64,000 nucleotides of DNA from Hordeum vulgare subsp. vulgare. Lineage: Eukaryota; Streptophyta; Magnoliopsida; Poales; Poaceae. Below, one piece after another: positions 55,181 to 64,000 of the stretch. The position numbers were made by a program, and so were the translations under genes. The notes beneath the pieces were generated by a model, which did no database searches, was not told the origin of the DNA, and was given only the letters and a program-made list of their open reading frames with translations. Numbering within the stretch: the first letter of the stretch is position 1; every line of letters begins with the position of its first letter. Location: positions 28,985,001 through 29,049,000 of the forward strand of contig NC_058524.1 in the NCBI RefSeq assembly GCF_904849725.1. The letters are read 5' to 3'.

Positions 55181-58076
55181 TTACATTGTAATAAATCTAA
55201 CACCCATACAGTTTTGGTGTTGATCATGTTTTGTCCGTGGAAGAGGTTTAGGCAGTAGATCTGCTACATTCAGATCCGTGTGCACTTTGCAAATATTTAT
55301 GTCCTCTCCTTCGACGTAGTCATGGATGAGGTTGAAGCTTCGTTTGATATGCCTGGTCTTCTTGTGAAACCTTGGTTCCTTTGCTAAAGCAATGGCACCA
55401 TTGTTGTCACTGAATAGAGTTATTGGATTTAGCACGCTCGGCGCAACTCCAAGATCCGTCATGAACTGCTTCATCCAAACACCCTCCTTAGCTGCCTCTG
55501 AGGCAGCCATGTACTCCGCTTCACATGTATAATCTGCTACAACGCTTTGCTTGGAATTGCACCAGCTTACCGCACCCTCATTACGAATAAATATGTATCC
55601 GGTTTGAGACTTAGAGTCATCCAGATCAGTGTCAAAGCTTGCGTCGACGTAACCCTTTACGACGATCTCTGTGTCACCTCCATATACGAGAAAATTTTTC
55701 TTAGTCCTTTTCACGTACTTCAGAATATTCTTGACCGCTATCCAGTGATCCACCCCTGGATTACTTTGGAACCTGTCTGCCATACTTATGGCCAAGCTAA
55801 CTTCTGGTCTAGTGCACAACATTGCATACATGATAGAACCTATGGCTGAAGCATAGGGGACATAACTCATTTGTTCTCTATCTTCTGCAGTTGCTGGACA
55901 CCGAGTCTTACTCAATTTTATACCTTGTAACACTCGCAAGAACCCTTTCTTGGACTGTTCCATTTTGAACTTCTTCAAAACATTATCAAGGTATGTGCTT
56001 TGTGAAAGTCCTATCACGCGTCTAGATCTATACTTATAGATCTTAATGCCTAGAATGTAAGCAGCTTCTCCTAGGTCCTTCATAGAGAAACTTTTGTTGA
56101 AGTAATTCTTTACGCTCTCCAAAAAACTCCAAGTTGTTTCCAATCAGCAATATGTCATCCACATATAATATTAGAAACGCTACAGAGCTCCCACTCACTT
56201 TCTTGTAAATACAAGATTCTCCAACCACTTGTATAAACCCAAATGCTTTGACCACCTCATCAAAGCGCTTATTCCAACTCTTAGATGCTTGCACCAGTCC
56301 ATAAATGGATCGCTGGAGCTTGCATACTTTGTTAGCATTCTTCGGATCGACAAAACCTTCAGGTTGCATCATATACAACTCTTCCTTAAGAAAACCGTTA
56401 AGGAACGCCGTTTTGAAATCCATCTGCCAGATTTCATAATCGAAAAATGCAGCTATTGCTAACATGATTCGGACGGATTAAGCATCATTACCGGTGAGAA
56501 TGTCTGATCGTAGTCAACTCCTTGAACATGTGAAAAACCCTTTACCACAAGTCGAGCTTTATAAACGGTCCCATTACTGTCTGCGTCCGTCTTCTTCTTA
56601 AAGATCCATTTATTCTGAATAGCCTTGCGGCCTTCAGGTAATACTTCCAAAGTCCACACTTTGTTTTCATACATAGATTCTATCTCGGACTTCCTGGCCT
56701 CCAACCATTTGTTGGAATCCGGGCCCACCATTGCTTCTTCGTAATTCGCAGGTTCATTGTTGTCTAACAACATGATTGATAAGACAGGATTACCGTACCA
56801 CTCAGGAGTAGTACGTGATCTTGTCGACCTGCGAGGTTCGATAGGAACTTGATCCGAAGTTTCACGATCATCATCATTAACTTCCTCCTCAACCGGCGTA
56901 GCTTCGACAGGGGTTTCCCCTTGCCCTACGCTACCATCTAGAGGGACTAGAGGTTCGACAACCTCATCAAGTTCTATCTTCATCCCACTCAATTCTTTCG
57001 AGAGAAACTCCTTCTCAAGAAAAGCTCCGTTTTTAGCAACAAACGTTTTGCCCTCGGATTTGAGATAGAAGGTGTACCCAACTGTCTCCTTTGGGTAACC
57101 TATGAAGATGCACCTTTCCGCTTTGGGTTCCAGCTTTTCGGGCTGAAGCTTTTTGACATAAGCATCATATCCCCAAACCTTGAAATGACAACTTCGGTCT
57201 TTTGCCATACCATAGTTCGTATGGTGTCGTCTCAACGGATTTTGATTGTGCCCTATTTAAAGTGAATGCAGGTGTCTCTAATGCATAACCCCAAAATGAT
57301 AACGGCAAATCGGTAAGAGACATCATAGATCGCACCATTTCTAACAAAGTACGATTACGACGTTCGGACACACCATTACGCCATGGTGTTCCACGTGGTG
57401 TCAACTGTGAAACAATTCCACATTGTCTTAAGTGAGCATCAAACTCGAAACTCATATATTCACCCCCGTGATCAGAACGTAGGAACTTGATCTTCTTGTT
57501 ACGATGATTTTCAACTTCACTCTGAAATTGCTTGAACTTCTCAAACGTTTCACACTTGTGCTTCATCAAGTAGATATATCCATACCTACTCAAATCGTCA
57601 GTGAAGGTGAGAAAATAAGGATATCCGTCGCGCACTTCCACACTCATCAGACCGCATACATCGGTATGTCTGATTTCCAACAAGTCACTTGCACGCTCCA
57701 CTGTTCCGGAGAACGGAGTCTTAGTCATCTCACCCATGAGGCATGGTTCGCACGTGTCAAGTGATTCAAAATCAAGTGACTCCAAAATCCCATCGTAATG
57801 GAGTTTCTTCATGCGCTTTACAGCATTATGACCCAAGCGGTAGTGCCACAAAAACATGGCGCTATCATTGTTTATTCTACATCTTTTGGTCTCAATGTTA
57901 TGTATATGTGTATCATCGCTATCAAGATTCAATATGAACAACCCTCTCACATTGGGTGTATGACCATAAAATATATTACTCATAGAAATAGAACAACCAT
58001 TATTATCTGACTGAAACGAGTAATCGTCTCGCAATAAACAAGATCCAGATATAATATTCATGCTTAACGCACGCAC
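55181..58076 (-). pseudogene. Copia pol: integrase, RT, RNase H (frameshifted)
   Basis: From the 5' side: a gag-pre-integrase region (WHYRLGHNAVKRM, CEPCLMGEMTKTPF) and integrase core (HTDVCG, TDDLSRYGY, NGVSERRNRT) at 57165-58076. The RT start (NKWLEARKSEI, KARLVVKGFSHVQGVDY) is at 56459-57235, the RT core (WQMDFKTAFLNG, ILYVDDILLIGN) at 56043-56465, and RNase H (GYVDASFDTD, EAEYMAASEAAKE, TRHIKR) at 55181-56143. Breaks lie near 57200, 56460 and 56100. Catalytic motifs survive but the polyprotein cannot be made as one frame. Confidence 0.9.
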
Positions 58077-58102
58077 TAAATAACAATTATTTAAGTTTAT
58101 AA

Positions 58103-59161
58103 CTAATCCTGATGGTAACTGAAGTGAGACTGTGCCGACGGCGATTGCATCAACCTTGGAATCTTTCCCACGCGCATTGTCACTTCATCTTTCGCCAACC
58201 TTTGTTTATTCCGCATTTCCTGCTTCAAGTTGCAAATATAAGCAACAGAACCGGTATTGAATACCCAGGCACTACTACGAGAGTTGGTTAAGTACACATC
58301 AATAACATGCATATCAAATATACCTGATTTTTGCTTGGCCGCGTTCTTATCAGCCAAATACTTGGGGCAGTTGCGCTTCAAGTGACCCAGTCCCTTGCAA
58401 TAATAACACTCTGTTTCAGGATTAGGTCCAGCCTTGGGTTTCTTCGTCGGATTGGCAACAAGCTTGCCGCTCTTCTTGGAGTTACCCTTCTTGCCTTTGT
58501 CGTTTCTATTGAAACTAGTGGTCTTCTTGGCCATCAACACTTGATGCTCTTTCTGGAGTTCTGACTCTGCGACTTTCAGCATCGCGAATAACTCGTTGGG
58601 TGACTTGTTCATCCCTTGCATGTTATAGTTGAACACAAAGCTCTTATAGCTAGGTGGGAGTGATTGAAGAATTATGTCAGTGATAGGCTCTTGCGGGAGT
58701 TCAATCCCCAGCTCAGCTAGACGGTTTGAGTACCAGGACATTTTGAGCACATGTTCACTGACAAACGAATTCTCCTCCATCTTGCAAGCATAGAATTTAT
58801 CTGAGGTCTCATACCTCTCGATCCGGGCGTTTTTCTGAAAGATAAACTTCAACTCCTGGAACATATCATATGCTCCATGACACTCAAAGCGATGTTGAAG
58901 TCCCGGCTCTAAGCCATACAAGACTGCACATTGAACTACCGAGTACTCCTCCTTACGTGTTAACCACGCGTTCAAAACATCTTGGCTAGACGTAGCGGGT
59001 GGTTCATCTCCTAGCGCAGCATTAAGTACATAATCCTTCTTCCCAGCTTGGAGGAGCATCTTAAGTTTACGATCCCAGTCTACAAAGTTGCTTCCATCAT
59101 CTTTCAATTTAGCTTTCTCTAGGAACGTATTAAAATTCAGGGTGACTGTTGTGTGAGCCAT
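58103..59161 (-). pseudogene. Copia gag and protease start (copy 1)
   Basis: Starts at MAHTTVTLNFNTF (59161). Contains the capsid-like region, zinc knuckle CYYCKGLGHLKRNCP, and protease motif VFNTGSVAYICN in which Asn takes the place of the expected catalytic Asp. A two-base or similar loss near 58160, relative to the copy at 20490, shifts the frame before integrase. Otherwise open for about 350 codons. Confidence 0.9.
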
Positions 59162-60399
59162 TGATCTACACAAAAATATTACAAAGTGGACTTAGACTAT
59201 GTTTAAGATAATTAGAGTTTAACTAATCAAATTACTCATAAACTCCCACTCAAAAAGTACATCTCTCTAGTCATTTGAGTGTTACATGATCCAAATTCAC
59301 CAACTCAAGTCCGATCATCACGTGAGTTGAGAATAGTGTCAGTGGTAAGCATCTCTATGCTAATCATAACAACTATACGATTCATGCTCGACCTGTCGCT
59401 CTCATGTGTTCCGAGGCCATGTTTGCACATGCTAGGCTCGTCAAGTTTAACCCGAGTGTTCCGCGTGTGCAACTGTTTTGCACCCATTGTATGTGAACGT
59501 TGAGTCTATCACACCCGATCATCACGTGGTGTCTTGAAACGACGAACTGTCGCAACGGTGCACAGTCGGGGATAGCACAATTTCATCTTGAAATTTTAGT
59601 GAGAGATCACCTTATAATACTACCGTCGTTCTAATCAAAATAAGGTGCATAAAAGGATTAACATCACATGCAATTCATAAATGACATGACATGGCCATCA
59701 TCTTGTGCTTCTTGATCTCCATCACCAAAGCACCGGCATGATCCTCTTGTCACCGGCGCCACACTATGATCTCCATCAACGTGCTACCACCGAGGTTGTC
59801 GTGCTATCTATACTATTACTACTAAAGCTACAACCTAGCAATATAGTAAACACATCTGCAAACACAAACGTTAGTTTAAAGACAACCCTATGGCTCCTGT
59901 CGGTTGCCATAGCATCGACGTGCAAGTCGATATTAACTATTACAACATGATCATCTCATACATCCAAAATATCACATCACGTCATTGGCCATATCATATC
60001 ACAAGCATACCCTGTAAAAACATGTTCGACGTCCTCTAATTTGTTGTTGCATGTTTTACGTGTCTGCTATGGGTATCTAGTATAATCGCGTCTTACTGAC
60101 GCAAAAACCACAACGGAGATGTGCAAATTGCTATTTAACCTCTCTCCAAGGATCGCCTCGGTCAAAACCAATTCAACCAAAGTTGAAGAAACAGGCACCC
60201 GCCAGTCATCTTTATGCAACAAGTTGCATCTTAGTCGATGAAACCAGTCTCTCGTAAGCGTACGAGTAATGTCGGTCCGGACCGCTTCAATCCAACAATA
60301 CGCCGAATCGAGAAAAGACTAAGGAGGGCAGCAAATCGAACATCAACGTCCACAAAACCTTTTGTGTTCCACTCGAGATAACATCTACACATGAACCTA

Positions 60400-60413
60400 G
60401 CTCATGATGCCAC
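60400..60413 (-). other. Copia primer-binding site (degenerate)
   Basis: Minus-strand GTGGCATCATGAGC directly after the 5' LTR end. Resembles the initiator-tRNA-Met site TGGTATCAGAGC with changes. Same variant at 22735-22748. Confidence 0.55.
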
Positions 60414-60720
60414 TATTGGGGAATGTTGCATGGGAAACAAAATTTTCCTACGCACACGAAGACCTATCATGGTGATATCCATCTACGAGAGGAGACTAGA
60501 TCTACGTACCCTTGTAGATCGCTAAGCGGGAAGCGTTAAGAAACGCGGTTGATGTAGTGGTACAGCTTCGTGATTCAAATCACCATCTTCCCATGATGGG
60601 TTCCGATCTAGCACCGAACGGACAACACCTCCGCGTACAGCACACGTACAACTCAATGACGATCTCGGCCTTCTTGATCCAGCAAGAGAGACGGAGAAGT
60701 AGATGAGTTCTCCGGCAGCA
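60414..60720 (-). repeat. Copia 5' LTR remnant
   Basis: 307 bp of the LTR end; terminal TG is changed (TATTGGGG against TGTTGGGG in the 3' LTR). Ends at CTCCGGCAGC, then ACAAAGCCAGCCCC of the peroxidase 3' flank. Confidence 0.85.
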
Positions 60721-61127
60721 CAAAGCCAGCCCCTTCTGTCACCGAGTTGTCGCCTCGTTTGTTTGAGGCCCCTCCGTCAGTACTTTGCCGAGTTCCTTTA
60801 CCTCGGGACTCGGCATCCCAAGGACTTTCTCATATTTTGAATGATTGTCGAGTTGGTTTTCTTCGTCAGGTTTGTCGTGTTTCATGCCATTGCCCAGTTC
60901 ATTTAGGCATGTTCTTGGCAAACTGCTAACATTGCCGGGCTCATGATAAAATACACTCGGCAAACTCCGGGAAATATGCATCTTCGTCAATTACGGTATA
61001 CTAACTTTTTTTTTGGGTAACAGGTATATACCAACTGATTCAGGGAATCATGGCAGAGGTTCAGATGTCATGTTCAAAACATCCAAAATCGCTATCCAAA
61101 ACATGTTACATGAATAACTTATTAACT
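60721..61127. repeat. Peroxidase 3' flank without a peroxidase gene
   Basis: Same as 23067-23480, lacking the MITE. It breaks off at AACTTTA, where a Helitron-like end begins, before the 3' UTR reaches any exon. Confidence 0.75.
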
Positions 61128-62262
61128 TTACTAGCAAAAGGGCCCGTGCGTTGCATCGGGAGAAAAAAATACCATACGCTTTTAATCTTTTTATAATCAT
61201 TTTGATTTATTAAAATAATAAGCTAACTAACTAATGTAGTTAGTTCTATCCTATTTTGTTGAGAAATCAACCCGTCCATTGTTAATCCCACCATGATGAA
61301 AAATTGAACGAAACAAGCAAAGCAAAACAAAGAGGCTACGTGAATTGATCAATGGACTGTTATCTTATTTCACTCATGGGATAGAAAATGTGGGATCAGA
61401 TGACAAACTGGAGGTGGTGTTCCATTCTTTGTCTCTACAATAATGCAATCTTACATTCAATACATTCATTCATCAGCAAACAAATCCCCACAAAACAAAA
61501 TTTCTTGCCGGTGCTTGGCACACGGTTGGACGCATGGGGAGGGATCTCACTAGATGATGAGTTCCTGCCGGAGGAGGGGATACGATGAGGGAGAAAGGGT
61601 TAGGCGCCTCTATCTGGCCATAAGGAGTCGCCGTTGCCGCGCCATAACCTCGGAGTTCCCCGTATGAGTCATGGAGGCCCGTCTCCGCCTGCATGTACTT
61701 CGCTCCGCCGCGCCTTATCCGCGCACCGCCGCCGTTCTGCATCGAGCAGACGCATCATCCCTAGTCACTGTAGCTGTCGCGTTGATTTGATCCAGAAGCC
61801 GTGCTCGAGCGCTGAAACGGGGGCAATAAGCGGGCAGAGGTACGGCCGCGGAGGCGGGTGGATTGAGATCGACAGCGGTGGTGGTTGAGGTCCGCCGCGG
61901 CGGCGAGTGGTTTGGCAGCGGCCTGGGCACAGGCCAGGGTGGACCAGGGTCGACGTGATGCGCTCGAGCACCGCAACGGGGGCAGTGAGCGGGGAGAGGT
62001 ACGGCCGCGGAGGCGGGTGGGTTGAGATCGGCAGCGGTGGCGGTTGAGGTCGGCCGCGGCGGCCTGAGCTCAGGCCAGGGTGGCCCAGGGTCGACGGGAG
62101 GAGGCGATGCGTATGGGTATAATTTTTACAGCGAATCATTTTTTTCTTTTGCGTTGCAGATAAATGATGGAGCGCGGGTTGAATAACAAAAATTACAGGG
62201 GCTATTTTATAAAAATGACGCGGTGGGTTTTCCGACGGAAGCAATAGCCGCTTTATTATTTT
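61128..62262 (-). mobile_element. Helitron-like element (first)
   Basis: Minus strand ends CCCGATGCAACGCACGGG (hairpin), CCCTTTTG, CTAG and T, the Helitron 3' pattern. The interior has GC-rich sequence with a 159-bp tandem duplication and no helicase. The 5' end is not certain. Confidence 0.5.
61804..62120. repeat. Tandem duplication, about 159 bp, GC-rich
   Basis: CTCGAGC..CAACGGGGGCA-like starts at 61804 and 61963; both contain AGAGGTACGGCCGCGGAGGC and GGTCGACG. The long minus frame across it (61765-62307) owes its length to GC content. Confidence 0.85.
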
Positions 62263-62756
62263 ACTAGCAAAAGGGCCCATGCGTTGCAACGGGAAAAGAA
62301 ATACCACACGCTCTTAATTTATAAAAAATGGTCTATAATCTGAGAATTTGTAGTTACGACACAAATAAAGATGGTTTTATCCTACAAAAATGCTGTTCAA
62401 AATTTCACAAGTCTTCTATTTTAACACGGCTTGCATGTAGATTTAATACGTACAAAGAATCAGTCAAGTGACCTTCAGTTTCATCTCTAATCCTGATTTT
62501 GTTGACGTGTTCATCCCCAACCCGGATGAGTACCGGTATGAAAGAAAGACGAATAATGACTTATTTATTAAGATTGCACCCTAGATAGTATTTTTATTAA
62601 ATGTTTAACAGATAAAATAATATCATATTTAAATTCTACATATTTTTCTAATCAAATTCAATATATAATATGTTAAATTTGGAGTTACGGTTTAAAAGAT
62701 ATGAGTATTTTAAAAAACATTTAATATATACTACGAGTTTAATGTCATAAACAGTA
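62263..62756 (-). mobile_element. Helitron-like terminus (second) and AT-rich remainder
   Basis: A second CTAG-(C)AAAAGGGCCC hairpin end (CCCGTTGCAACGCATGGG on the minus strand) at 62264-62292. The rest is AT-rich and featureless up to the joint with the copia-pol/hAT block. Confidence 0.45.
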
Positions 62757-63113
62757 ATTTTTGTTACGAGTTGCAAACATGGTTTTCTTACTTGGATTTT
62801 ATTTTTGATTTCATGGCGTTAAGCCATTGATTGGAACTAGGGCCCACCATTCCTTCCTTGTAATATGTAGGTTCATCATCCTCTTGTATAAATATCTCGT
62901 TCTCAAACTAGTGAAGCATGTATGACAAACTATAGTTGTCCTGCGTGGCTTAGCTGCAGTCTTGCCTGAAGTCTTCGCACCAAATGCTGGAACTTCCGGT
63001 AGTTGCATAATTAGTTCCAAGGCCTCAGCCCCTTGAGTTGTGGACGAAGATTGAGTAATCTCATTTCGTTGCACTGTCTTTTCACTCACCTCTTTCGCAA
63101 GAAACTCTTTCAT
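62757..63113 (-). pseudogene. Ty1-copia pol fragment (copy 3)
   Basis: Same fragment as 10303-10660 and 39200-39559. Shows that a third copy of the unit begins here. Confidence 0.65.
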
Positions 63114-63255
63114 GAGAAATGTTTTGTTATTCGAGATTCAGTGAGGGTGGGGGCGGGGGAGGCGGCGACGACGAATATGGTTGTGGGCGCAAGGAAGTCT
63201 ACGTTGGCATGGCAGGTACGGCTATGGGTGAAATAAATGTGAGTGACGGTGTCGG

Positions 63256-64000
63256 CAGGCGCGGCCCTGAGGGGGGGGGGGAGGGGCGGTCGCCCCGGGC
63301 CCCCCGGGACCTGAGGGGCCCCCAACTCAGGTATGTGTGAGCACCCAACCCCCAATCAGCCAAAGATGCCATTAGAGCAGTTAGAGACTAGAGAGTAGCT
63401 GCGGTATGGCTTTAGGAAGAAGAAAGCTGAAACGGTATTTCCTTTAGCTACTTGGGCTTTGGGCCTTTGTTTCCTTTTGCTGAATCGTGGCATTAAGTGG
63501 TGGTGGGCTTTTCCTGAAAGAAGTAATGGTGGGTTATGTGTAAGAAAAAGTGGTGGGTTATGTGTAAGAAAAAGTGGTGGGTTATGTGCAAGAAAAAGTG
63601 ATGGCCGGCCACACCAAACTAGAGGAGGAAACGAGCACATGGTACACAACTTATAAATTAAAAGAAGAAGATTGGTGACCAATTGACATGCTTGCGTGTT
63701 GTCTGACATTACAACCCTGACAAACTAATATTACTTTCTTTTTTTTTGTAAAATAAATCTATTTTTTATTTTGCAAGCGTAGCAAACTAATACTGTATCT
63801 CGATAAGAAAAATAAACATATCAAATTTAGTATATGTGCGGTGTCCATAAACAAAAGTATTGTAGCGGAGACCAAGAGCGGCACGCACGATGACGACAGA
63901 CTGACGCCATGGATGTGCACTATGGTCATTCCGTATTATGAATTGAGAGTTGACTGTTCTACTTTGGTGTTAATATTCATATGTGTGATTCTAATTGTTA
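63256..64000. mobile_element. Non-autonomous hAT element, copy 3 (cut by window edge)
   Basis: Left end CAGGCGCGGCCCTGAGG preceded by GGTGTCGG, as in the other copies. Here the 24-bp GTGGTGGGTTATG unit is present three times (63515-63600) against two in the other copies. Confidence 0.8.

Larger units (their letters stand above)
45158..60720 (-). mobile_element. Angela/BARE-type Ty1-copia retrotransposon with nested insertions
   Basis: Reads on the minus strand. The 3' LTR is 45158-55128 including nested elements (own length about 1.78 kb). A polypurine tract is at 55129-55141, pol at 55181-58076, gag near 58103-59161, and a 1.2-kb leader, primer-binding-like site and 5' LTR remnant lie at 60414-60720. 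LTR ends are TGTTG..CAACA. Coding is broken by several frameshifts and the 5' LTR has lost most of its length, so it is dead. The far junction at 60720 is the same as at 23066. Confidence 0.9.

Noticed and set aside
61765..62307. 180-codon Pro/His-rich minus frame
   Set aside because: Produced by a GC-rich 159-bp tandem duplication within a Helitron-like element.

Overview
This is a repeat-dense plant nuclear segment, most likely from a Triticeae grass (wheat, Aegilops or barley group). The reasons are an Angela/BARE-type Ty1-copia element, CACTA elements with TTTAGTCCCGG-type subterminal repeats, Fatima/Sabrina-like gypsy LTR starts, PIF/Harbinger, hAT, MITE and Helitron remains, and very little host coding sequence. 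The only intact host-type genes are two copies of a two-exon class III (secretory) peroxidase on the minus strand (13271-14365 and 42163-43257). A third copy is cut by the left window edge (1-374) and a fourth survives only as the 3' end of exon 2 (23707-24001).

Layout. The window is a degraded tandem array of peroxidase-bearing units. 1-5550: exon 1 of copy 1, its promoter, a locally amplified upstream repeat, then PB1-like and B3-like relics. 5550-7630: unique filler and gypsy internal sequence. 7628-20220: a full unit (gypsy LTRs, copia pol fragment, hAT element, MITE, peroxidase 2, a truncated Harbinger transposon, and the same upstream repeat, PB1-like and B3-like relics). 20221-24001: a deleted copia fragment, the peroxidase 3' flank and the peroxidase 3 stump, broken by a CACTA terminus. 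24002-25921: remainder of that CACTA. 25922-26203: another 3' flank. 26204-36519: a complete 10.3-kb CACTA element (TSD TAT) carrying a broken TNP2 transposase and a broken Ulp1-like protease gene. 36530-44845: a second full unit (peroxidase 4). 44845-45157: gypsy integrase fragment. 45158-60720: an Angela-type copia element on the minus strand, whose left LTR holds nested insertions. 60721-61127: a further 3' flank. 61128-62756: Helitron-like termini. 62757-64000: a third copy of the copia-fragment plus hAT segment, cut by the right edge.

The most unusual part is the nest inside the copia LTR. A solo LTR (46736-54918, TSD ACACT) was inserted into it, and that LTR was split by a 7.1-kb CACTA element (47547-54643, TSD TAC, near-perfect termini). 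This CACTA carries spliced-architecture fragments of at least three unrelated host genes: NAP1 (nucleosome assembly protein 1) exons 1-3, the C-terminal part of an LBD6/IG1-like LOB-domain gene, and two anoctamin-like exons. The NAP1 and LBD6 parts are joined so that the predicted splice keeps frame, giving a potential 185-residue chimeric protein.

Presence or absence of the MITE, hAT, Harbinger and copia insertions gives an internal relative history of the array. The two intact units share the MITE and hAT and are nearly identical; the units at 20-24 kb and 60.7 kb lack the MITE and instead share a truncated-copia junction. Family names come from sequence motifs recognised by eye; no database search was run.
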